Part shown: one piece after another, positions 48,794-58,085 of the stretch
Numbering within the stretch: position 1 is the stretch's first letter
Layout: each line of letters begins with the position of its first letter
NCBI GenBank assembly: GCA_019448385.1
Contig: JAGTXO010000010.1
Location: 1,054,001-1,118,000, forward strand
DNA: 64,000 nt
Origin: Diacronema lutheri
Lineage: Eukaryota > Haptophyta > Pavlovophyceae > Pavlovales > Pavlovaceae
Direction of reading: 5' to 3'
The notes under the pieces: model-generated
What the model saw: only the letters and a program-made list of their open reading frames with translations
Databases searched by the model: none
Told to the model about the DNA's origin: nothing
Program-made: the position numbers and the translations under genes

Positions 48794-50909
48794 GACAAGC
48801 CGCCCGAGCACGCGCCAGGCGAAGCACAGCTCCGCGCGGCGTATACGCTGCACGAGGAGCTCGGCCGCGGCGCCTATGGCCGCGTGCTGCGCGCCACGCG
48901 CCGCGCAGACGGCGCGGAGGTCGCTGTCAAGATCATCACAAAGGGCGCCAAAGAGAAGGAGGACGCGCGCATCCAGGTGGAGGTGGACATCCTGCGGCGC
49001 GTACGTCACCCCAACCTGATCCAGCTGTACGATGTCTTCGACTCGCCCGACTCGCTCTACCTGGTGATGCAGCTGTGCCGTGGCGGCGAGCTTTTTGACC
49101 GCATCATCGCGCGCAAGAAGGTCCGAGGCGCTGGCCGAGCGGCCGTGGGCGTCTGGCCACGGCAAAGCGCCGCGCTGCGCAGGTAGCGAGCCGTGTTATC
49201 GCTGCACGGCGACCATGCGCCGCTGTTTCAGCTCGCCCCGCGCGCGGGACCGCCGTCCACGCGGAGCTCAACGCTCGCCCCTGCGCCGTGCCGCCTCTAT
49301 CCCCACCTCTGCGGCTGGTGCGTCGCTCGCAGTTTTCTGAGGAGGAGGCGCGATGCACGGTGGCAAGCCTGCTCTCGGCCATTGATTACCTGCACGCCCA
49401 CGGCGTCGTGCACCGCGACCTCAAGCCCGAGAACCTGCTGCTGGTGGGCGCAGACTCTGACGAGGTGGTCGTTACTGATTTCGGCCTCTCCAAGGTAGGC
49501 CATTTGCTTGCGGCAGCGCGCGCTGGCGCCGCCCCTGCGCAAAGTGAGGCACTTTACGGCCGCATCCGGTGCGCCGCGCCGAACCACGCTGCACGCCCGC
49601 CCGCCCTGCCTCGTGCGCACGTCCAGTTCAATTCGGATGAGGACGTGACGATGAGCACGATCTGCGGCTCGCCCTCGTACATCGCACCCGAGGTCCTCGC
49701 TATGCAGGGCTACGGCAAGGAGTGCGACCTGTGGTCCGTCGGTGTGTGCAACGCGTGTCAGACGGCACGGTGCCCGCCTGTCATGGGTCGCTTCGCGCTG
49801 TGCCTCACGCGAGCCCACCAACAACCACCAAAAAAACCCGTCTGCGCGTGCGCTCCATCCGCCCCCCGCGCGCGTGCTCCCTCGCGCCGGCGTGCTGCGC
49901 CGCCAGGCGTGGTGACATATATCTTGCTCTGCGGCTACCCGCCCTTCCATGCTGCTGACAACCTGCAGCTCTTCCAGAAGATTCGGCTTGGCCAGTGGGC
50001 CTTCCATTCGCCCTGGTGCGCTACTACCGTGGGCGGCGGCGCGCGCGCGCGCACGTCAAACCGGTTGCCATGCTCGCGGCGCATGCGCCCACCGCACGGC
50101 ACCGCGCACGCCCTCTCATACTCGCAGGTGGGACGCGGTCTCGGATGGCGCAAAGGACCTCGTCCGCTCCCTCCTCGTGCTCAACCCGGCCCATCGGCTG
50201 ACCGCGCCAGCGGCGCTCGGTACGGGCGCGCGTCTGTGCCGCGTGCGAGAGCGCGGCGCTGCGTAGCCACGCGGCGCATTGGCCAACGGCCAACGCCATT
50301 GGCAGGCTGCGCGTGATTCGAGCACGCCGCGCTGCACTTACACGTCACCCGTGCGGCTGCGAGACCGCTCACGCGTCCCGTTGCATCACGCGCACGCGCC
50401 CTTGTACACCCTCTTCCGCTGCAGCGCACCCATGGCTCCATTGTACCGCCAACGCGGCCCCAGCCGGCACCGACCTCGTCGCGGAGCTCGCAACCCACAT
50501 GCAGGCAAACCTCGGGTTCAGGCGCGCGGTCAAGAGCACACGCGCGCTCGTGCGCATCAAGCTCGCCGTCATGCGCGCGTTCCAGTCCGTTGGCTCGGCC
50601 GACCCATCTGCCCACGCCGACGCCGACGCGGACGGCGACGAGACGGATGACGAGCGCGTGCAGCCGAGCGCGCGCGAGGGATGGCCGGACGGCGGCGCAC
50701 GCACCGACGGCGGGAGGAAGAGACCGCTGCACGGCTCGGACGGCGCGGTCGCCGCGACGGAGGAGAGCACAGTTCGCACGGACGGCACGCGCGTAAGTCA
50801 CGACAGCTTGCACCGCCAAGGCGTCGACGCGGACGCGAGTGTGGGCGCGACCGTAGTCGAGCCGGGGGGCGAGCCACGCCGCGCGCGCAGGCGGAGTGCT
50901 GCAAGCTGA
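48794..50909 (+). CDS. Calcium/calmodulin-dependent-type protein kinase (CaMK-like); 5' end unresolved
   Basis: Exons 48794-49120, 49333-49494, 49627-49741, 49907-50015, 50128-50219 and 50425-50909 encode 429 residues; phases agree at every joint. Motifs in order: GRGAYGRV, VAVKII, HRDLKPENLLL, DFGLSK, CGSPSYIAPEVL, DLWSVGVVTYILLCGYPPF, a split SPWWDAVSDGAKDL and NPAHRLTA-AL-AHPWL. The CGYPPF and SPxWDxVSxxAKDL signatures are those of CaMK1/CDPK-type kinases. After the domain lies a basic amphipathic helix (FRRAVKSTRALVRIKLAVMR), a plausible calmodulin-binding/autoinhibitory segment, then an acidic disordered tail. No in-frame ATG precedes the kinase core in exon 48794. A possible mini-exon is ATG 48667-48684, which would put the first intron across the hairpin repeat. 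Confidence 0.88.
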
Positions 50910-50963
50910 ACTCATGCGGAAAATTGACCCGCGCTTCGCCACACGGGCCTGCGCGTCAAGCAC

Positions 50964-52874
50964 TCAAGCGGGCCACAGCGTCGCGTGCAGCTGCTCATCC
51001 CACACCTGACTCATGAACTCCACGTAGGCCTGCCGCTTCTCAGCCGCAGCTGCGGCAGCCGCGGCGCCGTGCGCTCCACCGCTCGTCACGGGCGCAGGCG
51101 AGAGCGCTGCCGCCTCGCCGTCGGCGCTGCCGAACGCGGGTGCGTCCTCGAGGCTCATCTCGCCATCCGCATCGACGCACGGGCCGTCGACCGGCGCGGC
51201 GGGCGCAAGGACCCACTTGTCCTCATGCAGCTGCGCGCGCCCCTGGTCGCGCGACATCTTCTCGCCCGCAGCGCGCAGCGCGCGGATCGCCGCGCGGTTG
51301 CGCTCGGCCACGGCGCACGCGCGCCGGTTCCAATCAAGCGGCAGCAGCGCCGCGCGGATGTCGGCGAGCACGCCCTCCGCGTTGTGCTCCCATGAGCCGT
51401 CCGGAGCGCGCGCCCGCACGAAAGTGAAGAAGACGCTGGCCCAAAAGCCGCTTGCACCGACGAGCGCGGCCGGCTTCTCGCGGTTGGCGTGCAGGAAGCC
51501 GGCGCGCGCGTCGCCTGCGAACGCGCAGAGGTGAGCGGAGCGCATGCACGAGACGAAACCGCCCAGGCCGACGAGCCGCTCGGGCGGCACGGCGCTGTAT
51601 TCGAAGATCGCGCGGAGAGGGGCGCGGAGGTCGGCGGGGGGCGACGGCGCCGGCGGCGGCGGCTCGCAACGCAGCTCGAGCACGTAGTGGCAACGCGCGC
51701 TCCCATCCGCCGAGACGACGCCAACCCGCACGAGCGTGGACGCGGACGGCGAGCCGCCACCGATGCCCGGATTGGCGCTCGCACCGGACAGGCCGGGCGC
51801 GCCGTGCGCGCGCGGCGGCGTGCGCGGCGCCTGCGCGACGGCAACGTTCGCGAGCGCGGCAGCGAGCGCGCTCGCGTCGACGAGCGGCGCGTCCGTCTCG
51901 TCCGCGCGCGGCTCGGCGCGCTGCGCGCTCGCGCCGGAGCCGCTGCTGGCGGGCGCGGGCGCGCTCAGCGCGAAGATGTCGTCCTCACGCTCGGCGTGGG
52001 CGAGGCCGATGGTGATGACCTCCTCGACGCAGCTCGGCTTACACCGGCGAAGCATCGCCGAGAGCTGCGCGAAGCTCACGCCCGTGCCCGCGCCGTCCGG
52101 TTGCGCGAGTGCAAACAGCTCATCCGTGTCACGCCTGCCGATCCCAAGCCCAAGGGCGCGCAGCCCTTCATAAAAAGCATCGCGCGTGATGTGCGCGGTC
52201 GGCTCGTGCGCGGCGGGTCGGAGGACGTCGTAGATCTTGGCTGCCTCCGCACGCACCGTGTTCAGCACGTATGCCGGCAGCATCACCGGCGGCGCCGCGC
52301 CGGCTGGCAGATTCGCGCCGGCGCCAGCCGCGCCGCCGCCGTCCGTGCCGGCTGCGCCACCGTCGCCGTCGTCGAGCGCGAGGGCCGCGTGGCCAATCCA
52401 GCGCTTGACGTCCTCCGGCACCGTGTCAACGTCAACCGGCGCGTGTCGCTTGCCGTGCTTCTTCTTGGCCTTGCCAGCCGCCGCCTTGGCCGCCTTGACG
52501 GCGCCCTTTTGGATGCGGCGGCTCTTCGTGCCCACGGCGGCATCGACGTCGGCGCCATCAACAGTGGGCGGCAGCCATGGCTCGACTATGACTCGCGAGT
52601 GCAGCTCACGCGCCGTCGCGCGCACCGTCACCGCCTGCAGGCCCGTGTCGAACGGGAGGCGGCTGCGGTAGAAGAAACAGTCGGCGCGAAAAGCGGGTGC
52701 GAGGGGCTCGATGGCGCCGTCAGAGCCGATGAGCTCGAGAGACTTGAGCTCGATGGCGGAAAGCGGCGCAGCGCTGCGCGTCCTTGACTTGCCCTTCTTC
52801 TTGCTCCCCTTCCCCTTCGTCCCCTTCCCCTTGCCACCCCCTTTCGGCTCCCTGCTGCTCTTCGTCCCTGCCAT
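50964..52874 (-). CDS. Large protein with EF-hand-like segment, function unknown
   Basis: 636 residues from ATG 52874. A very basic Lys/Gly-rich leader (KGGGKGKGTKGKGSKKKGK) is followed by a conserved-looking region (SLELIGSDGAIEPLAPAF, VIVEPWLPPTVDGADVD) and another Lys/Ala stretch. About residues 240-290 form an EF-hand-like helix-loop-helix pair (TRDAFYEGLRALGLGIGRRD, DTDELFALAQPDGAGTGVSF). The second loop, QPDGAGTGVSF, keeps D-x-x-G but not all calcium ligands. The C-terminal half includes a folded section (FEYSAVPPERLVGLGGFVSC, ASVFFTFVRARAPDGSW). No family is recognised; axonemal calcium-sensing would be a guess. It is divergent from 52916 with 41 bp between ATGs, and its stop is 54 bp from the stop of the convergent kinase. 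Confidence 0.6.
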   Translation of the reverse strand: MAGTKSSREPKGGGKGKGTKGKGSKKKGKSRTRSAAPLSAIELKSLELIGSDGAIEPLAPAFRADCFFYRSRLPFDTGLQAVTVRATARELHSRVIVEPWLPPTVDGADVDAAVGTKSRRIQKGAVKAAKAAAGKAKKKHGKRHAPVDVDTVPEDVKRWIGHAALALDDGDGGAAGTDGGGAAGAGANLPAGAAPPVMLPAYVLNTVRAEAAKIYDVLRPAAHEPTAHITRDAFYEGLRALGLGIGRRDTDELFALAQPDGAGTGVSFAQLSAMLRRCKPSCVEEVITIGLAHAEREDDIFALSAPAPASSGSGASAQRAEPRADETDAPLVDASALAAALANVAVAQAPRTPPRAHGAPGLSGASANPGIGGGSPSASTLVRVGVVSADGSARCHYVLELRCEPPPPAPSPPADLRAPLRAIFEYSAVPPERLVGLGGFVSCMRSAHLCAFAGDARAGFLHANREKPAALVGASGFWASVFFTFVRARAPDGSWEHNAEGVLADIRAALLPLDWNRRACAVAERNRAAIRALRAAGEKMSRDQGRAQLHEDKWVLAPAAPVDGPCVDADGEMSLEDAPAFGSADGEAAALSPAPVTSGGAHGAAAAAAAAEKRQAYVEFMSQVWDEQLHATLWPA

Positions 52875-52915
52875 CGACTTTTTGTGGCCCAAACCAGAGC
52901 AACGGCACATTTTCG

Positions 52916-53308
52916 ATGGCGGCGATCGAGTCCAGAGGGCGCGCGGTTGAGCGCCTGGTCAAGCCCATCAGGCGCAGCCTCGTGCAGCCTGTGCACCACC
53001 GCGTGCGGCCGCAGCCGCCGTTGTCAAGCCACGCCGGCGAATCGCAGCTCGACCTGCACCAGCTCGACCACTCACCTTTGGCGGGAGGCGGGCGCGCGCT
53101 TTCCTTCGGCCACCTGTACGACGCGAGGGGCGTGCTGCACGTCGCATGCGTGCAGGAGGGCGAACTTCGCCTTGCCCGTCCAAGAGCGCGAAACTGGCTG
53201 GCGCAAGCTGCGCTCAGCGCGATGACGAAGTCGCGCGACGTGTCGGCATGGCTCGGCTTGGCAGCGCCAGCGCCCAGCCATAATACGGCTGGGCACGATG
53301 AGAGTTGA
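52916..53308 (+). CDS. Fragment of an acyl-CoA thioesterase II (TesB/ACOT8-like) C-terminal half
   Basis: 130 residues starting MAAIESRGRAVERLV. Residues ~45-95 match the end of the TesB double-hotdog fold: HQLDHSPLAGGGRALSFGHL then YDARGVLHVACVQEGELRL, equivalent to the usual SPxAxxGRGLxxGRxxxxDGxLVAxxxQEGxxR. Full-length enzymes have about 290 residues and two hotdogs; only the last part is present, and the upstream DNA is occupied by a minus-strand gene 41 bp away. It may be a truncated duplicate, a pseudogene, or a short derived protein. Catalytic Asp/Gln positions of the N-terminal half are absent. Confidence in family is moderate, in being functional low. Confidence 0.45.
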   Translation: MAAIESRGRAVERLVKPIRRSLVQPVHHRVRPQPPLSSHAGESQLDLHQLDHSPLAGGGRALSFGHLYDARGVLHVACVQEGELRLARPRARNWLAQAALSAMTKSRDVSAWLGLAAPAPSHNTAGHDES

Positions 53309-53399
53309 ATAGCCTCATCGTGCTCGCGCCCGTCGAGCCGTCGGACGGCGCGGCGCCGGCAGCGGACGGTGCCGACGCGGGCACGGGCGCCGCCGACGC

Positions 53400-53707
53400 G
53401 CGCGAGGGCGAGCGGCTCGTGCGCAGACGCGGCGAGCCGCGCGCGCTCATTCCGCGCGGCACGGCGCAGCAGCTGCATCTGCTCATGCATGCAGGCCTGC
53501 ACAACGACGTGGCCATCGACGCCGGGCACCACGGCCGGATGACCTTCTCGCGCCTCCCGCGGCGCGGCGCGATCAACGTTCAGATGGCGTTGCGGCAGCG
53601 CGCGCGCGGCGTCGGCTTTGCGCGCCGCACCGCTGCGCATGGCGACGCGCGGCGCGCGAGGCGCGAGGACGCGCAGAGCCCGTTCGTCGTCGAGGCGGTC
53701 GAAGCGG

Positions 53708-53751
<44 letters not shown>

Positions 53752-54360
53752 GGAGCGCAATTGCTGTGGGCCCGGACGACCTCCTCACCGGTCGCGACGG
53801 CAGGCAGGCAGGCGATGCGTGACCGCGGGGGGCCGGCCGTCTACCTTTCGCGCGCGCACCGGCGCGAGCACTGGCGCGGCGACGGCGCGGCGCGCGGCTC
53901 TGCGGCGGCGCACGCGGCGGAGGCGGTGCGTCGACGGCGCGCTGCGTCGACGTCGTGAAGAATTTTGGGCTGATCCGGTGGGTTGGCTGCTGGCTGCTCG
54001 ACCAGCAGCCCACGCGGCCGGCCGCGTGCGAGTGCGAAGGCGGCCAGGCGCGCGCCCAAAGGGCGCGCCGCCCGCCTTCGCGCACTGCGCATGCGCGGCG
54101 TAACGGTCGTCCACGTGCCCGAGCCATACACGAGCATGCAGTGCTCGCGCGTGCGCCAGGTCGCGCCGAGCAAGCTGCAGCGCTGCTGCGCGGTCGTCGT
54201 GCAGGACTTGGTGCCGGCCGCTGACAGCTCGTCGCGCAAGGTGCACGCGCTCTTGCGCTGCCCGCGCTGCGACGGCGGGCGCATGGTAGAGCACCGCGAC
54301 CTGGCCGCCGCACGTCGCATCTGGCACAACGCGCTCGATATGGGAGGGAAGGTGGCTATT
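53400..54360 (+). mobile_element. Fanzor (eukaryotic TnpB-like, OMEGA nuclease) gene remnant
   Basis: Two parts of an RNA-guided-nuclease-like RuvC fold lie in order on the plus strand. At about 53500 is HNDVAIDAGHHGRMTFSRL, matching RuvC-I (xxxIDPGxxxxxTxx) with its Asp. At about 53845 is YLSRAHRREHWRGDG, like the LSxxxYYRxxG segment that follows it in the family. At about 54103-54345 are VVHVPEPYTSMQCS, then LRCPRCDGG, then EHRDLAAARRIWHN, matching the Fanzor zinc finger and RuvC-III (E-xx-TSxxCS, CPxC, DRDxNAARN). One zinc Cys is replaced by Val. Stop codons at about 53956 and 53970 separate the parts and no N-terminal REC/WED region is visible, so it is probably dead. A 39-nt poly(G) run lies inside. 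No terminal repeats were recognised. Confidence 0.5.
53712..53750 (+). repeat. Poly(G) tract, 39 nt
   Basis: An uninterrupted G run inside the Fanzor remnant, about 400 bp beyond the thioesterase fragment stop. Confidence 0.9.
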
Positions 54361-55177
54361 GCGGCGGCCAGATCGCGATGTGCCAGATGCAACGCACAAC
54401 GCACGTCGCATCTGGCTATTGCGGCCGCCGCGCGGGCAAGTGCCGTGGCGACCGACTGCACCGACGACCGCGCCGTGAGCCGCACGTCGCGAGGGCGCGA
54501 CCGGTCGCGCTGACAATGCTCTGCGTGCCGCGAGGCTGCTCGCCCGTTGGCGCGGGCAGGGCGCGCCAGTGCCGTGCACAGCAGCCGCCGTGTAGGCGCC
54601 ACGCGAGGTGCAGAGGGGGGCAGTGGCGGTTGGGGTTGATGAGTGCGGGGCGAGAGGGAATGGGAGCAGGGAGGCGGAAGGGAGGGGCAGGCATGACGAG
54701 GGGGAAGGGAGGTGAGCGGGCATGAAGCAATATTGCGTGTGCGCCCCTATGCTCGCCCTTGGCCTCACCCGCAAACGGCCCATCGCGTTTCCTGCCGCGG
54801 TCGCCCATCTCCGCGCAGGTCGTGCCACCCCGGCCGGGTCGCCGTGCGGACCAGCACTCCTCGCTGCAGTAGCGCCTTGTGCGAGACGGGCCCTTCAGCC
54901 GAGCGCCCCGGGTGCGCGCGCGTGCCTCGCGCATCCGGCCGGCCCTTCGCGCACCCTCGCGCCAACCGACCCAAGCGTTTGTCCCGCGTGGCTGTGCGCA
55001 GGCGTTTGTTCGGGCTGCAGACGCGGTGGCGCCGTTCGCGCTGCCGCGCAGCACTGCTTCCGCGCGGCGACGCAGCGTCGCCCACGGTGGCGGCGAGGCG
55101 AGGACCTCTGGACGCCCTTGGGCTGACCGTTACGCCCAGGCTGCGCGCGCTCGCCAGGACGTCGTATCGACGGCATT

Positions 55178-55237
<60 letters not shown>

Positions 55238-55380
55238 CCCCCCCCCCCCGCCCCCCCCGCCAGGAAATTCGAGGCTACAACGTCGCCCTTCGCGCGCGCA
55301 TCGAAGGGCACACGCCCATTCCCAACCACGCGCACGGGGGTGTGCGCGCTACGCATCACCCATTCGGACAAACCGTCTGT
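54361..55380. other. Intergenic region with a 55-nt poly(C) run
   Basis: About 1 kb without a convincing gene. C run 55180-55234, continuing after one T to 55249; on the sense strand of the minus gene ending at 55381 this is poly(G), about 130 bp past its stop. Near 54300-54430 a short segment (GCACGTCGCATCTGGC and GGCTATTGCGGC) is present twice. Confidence 0.55.
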
Positions 55381-56310
55381 TTATACACGCGAGAGCCGAG
55401 GGCGCCACCCCCGCAGTATGCGCGGGCCCCGCGCTCGTCCTGCGAGCGCTACGGCGGCGGGGCTCGGCTCGCGCATGACGGCTTTGGCGTCCGCTGCCCG
55501 CTCGTCGTCGCGCTCGCCGTCCGTGGCGCGCACGGCGCGCTCAAACGCATCGTCCGCCTCGCCAACCGGGCCGCCCTCGACGCCCTGCCCATTCAGGTGC
55601 ACCTCGCCGACGGCGGTCGCATGGAGCTGCGGGTCGAGCACAGGCCGACCGTCGGGCGGATCGACTACGGGCACCGGGCGGTCCGCGCCCGCAGTGCTGC
55701 CCGTCCCACCCTCGGGCCCTGCGCCGTCCGCCGTGGGCACGCGGGGCGGCGGGAGCGATGGCAACCGCACCGGCTCTGCGATCCGGCCCGCTGCGACTGC
55801 GTTCGCAAATTGCGCGAAGAGCGCGGCCTGCTGAGCCAAATCAGTCGTGACCGACACGGCAGCGCGCGCGGCCAGCTCGAGCGCGCGCAGCGCCGACGCC
55901 CCGAGCAGGAGCGAAGCGCTCGTCGCACAGCATGCGAGGCCAAGGGGCGCGAAGAAGAAGCGGCGCGACGTAGGGCCCCAGAAGGCAACGTGGACCGCCT
56001 CGCGCGCGGAGCGACCCGCGAGACGCGCAGACTCGCCTGCGCCGTGCGGCAGCCAGCCACCCGAAAGCCGCTGCCTCGCCGAGTCAATGGACCGGATCGC
56101 GACCACGCTGACGAGGTCGCGAGACCTGCGCACGTCGTCCAGCGCCGAGGTGACGAAGGGCGTCACGTAGCGCCGCTTAATCTCCGGCCAGGCGGGCTCG
56201 AAGCGAACGCTTTCCTCCCGCCGAGTGCGCGTTTCACGCCCCCGCCGGTCCTCCGCGCCCGTCGCCGGCCTGGACACGATCGCAAGGAGCACGCCCGCCG
56301 CGACCCGCAT
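55381..56310 (-). CDS. Secretory-pathway or plastid membrane protein, function unknown
   Basis: 309 residues from ATG 56310 (a second ATG at 56343 overlaps the divergent gene's start). It begins with a signal-peptide-like MRVAAGVLLAIVSRPATGA. A basic region with RFEPAWPEIKRRYVTPFVTS and a hydrophobic segment around residues 120-150 (FFAPLGLACCATSASLLLGA) follow, then Ala/Val-rich helix (TTDLAQQAALFAQFANAVAA) and a long Pro/Gly/Asp-rich disordered tail. No family is recognised. A signal peptide followed by basic residues would also fit a plastid protein. Only 25 bp separate its ATG from that of the oxygenase. Confidence 0.55.
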   Translation of the reverse strand: MRVAAGVLLAIVSRPATGAEDRRGRETRTRREESVRFEPAWPEIKRRYVTPFVTSALDDVRRSRDLVSVVAIRSIDSARQRLSGGWLPHGAGESARLAGRSAREAVHVAFWGPTSRRFFFAPLGLACCATSASLLLGASALRALELAARAAVSVTTDLAQQAALFAQFANAVAAGRIAEPVRLPSLPPPRVPTADGAGPEGGTGSTAGADRPVPVVDPPDGRPVLDPQLHATAVGEVHLNGQGVEGGPVGEADDAFERAVRATDGERDDERAADAKAVMREPSPAAVALAGRARGPRILRGWRPRLSRV

Positions 56311-56335
56311 CGTGGACGATGGCGGGGGCGCCACG
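56311..56335. promoter_or_regulatory. 25-bp gap between divergent start codons
   Basis: The shortest divergent gap in the window. Untranslated leaders and promoter elements must overlap the coding sequence of one or both genes, or one gene has an additional upstream exon. Confidence 0.35.
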
Positions 56336-57850
56336 ATGGACATTCACATTCTCATTGACGATCGGCCCTCGTACTCGCGCGCGTTCACGCTCAGCGCCGT
56401 GTTTGAGGCGTCAGTTGACCTGCGTAGTCGAGCGCTCGAGCTCACGCGCGCGCGCGCCTGCCGGTGTCTATTACTCGCCGGCGACACGGTCGCATGCGAC
56501 ACGGGCGAGGTCGAGTTGGCGGAACTGGACGACGCGCACGCTTCCGCGGGGGGCGTCGAGCCGCTGTGGGTGGAGTTGTCGAGCAACGCGCGGAGACGCG
56601 TGCTAACGCGCACCGTTGAGTGCGCTGGCTGGGTCGTTGTCTTTGACGTGCTGCGGCTGCCGCATTCTCGCACCGCGCTGCTCGCGGCCGTGCGCGTCCA
56701 CAAAAGCGAGCATGCGAGGCACAGTCCAATTGTCTCGAGCGCGCAGCCTCGCCTGCTGCGCTTTGACGCGCGCGTGTGCTCGCGACCTCGCGCCGACGTG
56801 GCCGCGTGGAGCGAATGCGTGCCCCCGCGCCTCAGCGCCACGCTACGCGCTGACGCGCTCGCGCTGACGCGCCGCGCGGGCGGGGGCTGCAGCTGGTGGA
56901 TCGGCGCCGGCGACCCACCGCGCTGCGCAGTCGAGCGCTTCGCGCTCCGCGTGCTCCACTGGCACGCACGCGCGAGCCTTGTCGAAGCGTGCTCGGGCGG
57001 CGCGTTCGAGCGCGAGATGTGCGGCTGTCAGTTCTGGGTGCAGCTGCGGCCGGCCTGCGGCTCTGCTGCCATTCGAGAACGCCCGCCGACAGCACCGCCG
57101 CTCGCCGCACGTGGTGGGCCAGCCATCGCCTCTGGCATGTCTGCCGGCGAGCTGGCCGCCACGCAGATCGCCTTCCATTTCGACCGAGATGAGCAGCTCT
57201 TCTTGAACTACGCCGGCGTGTACGAGCCGCCATTCTTATCGACGGTCACCTACTTGAGCGACTGCGGTGCCCCTACGGTCATCCTGCCCGTGTGGCATCC
57301 GGCCTGCCCTCAGCCGCAGTCCGTCACGTCGCTCGCGCAGCAAGGCGACGTCGCGACCGTCAGCTTCCCGCGCGTGGGCAAGCACCTCGTTTTTGACGGC
57401 AGGCGGCTCCACGGCTGCCCCGCGGGGTTTGAGCTCCTCGACGACGAGGCCACGGACGGTGCGGGGGCCGTTGCGCCGCCGCATGCGCGCGTACGCGTTT
57501 CGCTGCTCGTCAATGTCTGGCTCGGCCACCGCCCTCTGCTCTGCGAGCCGCTCGCCGACGCGTGGCTGGCCGACCTGGGCCCTACCGCAGCGCTCGACAA
57601 GCTGCCGTGCGAGCTGGCCGAGCCCGGCGCGCTCATCGCCGAGCTGCACGCGCCGGCGCGGTGCGACGGCCAGGGCCAAGCAGGCGGCCACGGCCAGGGC
57701 CAAGCAGGCGGCGTGGACGGCGAGCTCGCAGCGTGGTGCGGCCTGCCCGCGCGCTTCCGCGCACAACTCGCCGCGCACGGACGGGCGTTCAGCACGCTGC
57801 GCGTCCGCGGCGTCAACAGGCGTGACGTGGACGCCGCAGCATTGTGCTGA
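56336..57850 (+). CDS. 2-oxoglutarate/Fe(II)-dependent oxygenase-like protein
   Basis: 504 residues, no intron. The C-terminal half forms a double-stranded beta-helix oxygenase pattern: iron-binding H-x-D in AFHFDRDEQLF (His281, Asp283), STVTYLSDCGAPTVILP, then the distal His359 in KHLVFDGRRLHG, then RVRVSLLVNVWL supplying the Arg that binds 2-oxoglutarate. All three iron ligands are present, so it should be active. Spacing suits prolyl-hydroxylase-like or JmjC-related small-molecule/protein oxygenases; the substrate is unknown. The N-terminal ~230 residues are Cys/Arg-rich and unrecognised (ARACRCLLLAGDTVACDTGE). A small GQGQAGGHGQGQAGG repeat lies near residue 445. No signal peptide. Confidence 0.75.
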   Translation: MDIHILIDDRPSYSRAFTLSAVFEASVDLRSRALELTRARACRCLLLAGDTVACDTGEVELAELDDAHASAGGVEPLWVELSSNARRRVLTRTVECAGWVVVFDVLRLPHSRTALLAAVRVHKSEHARHSPIVSSAQPRLLRFDARVCSRPRADVAAWSECVPPRLSATLRADALALTRRAGGGCSWWIGAGDPPRCAVERFALRVLHWHARASLVEACSGGAFEREMCGCQFWVQLRPACGSAAIRERPPTAPPLAARGGPAIASGMSAGELAATQIAFHFDRDEQLFLNYAGVYEPPFLSTVTYLSDCGAPTVILPVWHPACPQPQSVTSLAQQGDVATVSFPRVGKHLVFDGRRLHGCPAGFELLDDEATDGAGAVAPPHARVRVSLLVNVWLGHRPLLCEPLADAWLADLGPTAALDKLPCELAEPGALIAELHAPARCDGQGQAGGHGQGQAGGVDGELAAWCGLPARFRAQLAAHGRAFSTLRVRGVNRRDVDAAALC

Positions 57851-58085
57851 AAGAGTCGAAACTGCCCGTCACTCGCCACACGGCGAGCCTCGGGCAAGAG
57901 GAGGCTGAACTGCAAATCGAACTGATCAGGGCCTGAGAACGGGAAGGACGCCACGCTCACTTCCGAGCAGCCGCCGCGCGCAGGTGCTGTGCGGGGCGTG
58001 GCCGGTCCGGTCCGCGCCGCTCCTGCGGCAGGCAGCTCGCAAAGCGGTGCGCACGCCCTGCACGCCGAGCGCGTCGTGTGGTCAC

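Noticed and set aside
48771-48794. Apparent P-loop GAPGVGK just before the kinase
   Set aside because: It is encoded by the third copy of the hairpin repeat and joins no NTPase fold; coincidence.
53618-54103. A second protein-like frame overlapping the Fanzor remnant
   Set aside because: Mostly Arg/Gly-rich reading of the poly(G) region without a family match; treated as a shadow.
54712-56358. 548-codon plus-strand frame
   Set aside because: It contains a poly-Pro run encoded by the C tract and is antisense to a better minus-strand gene with a signal peptide (55381-56310).
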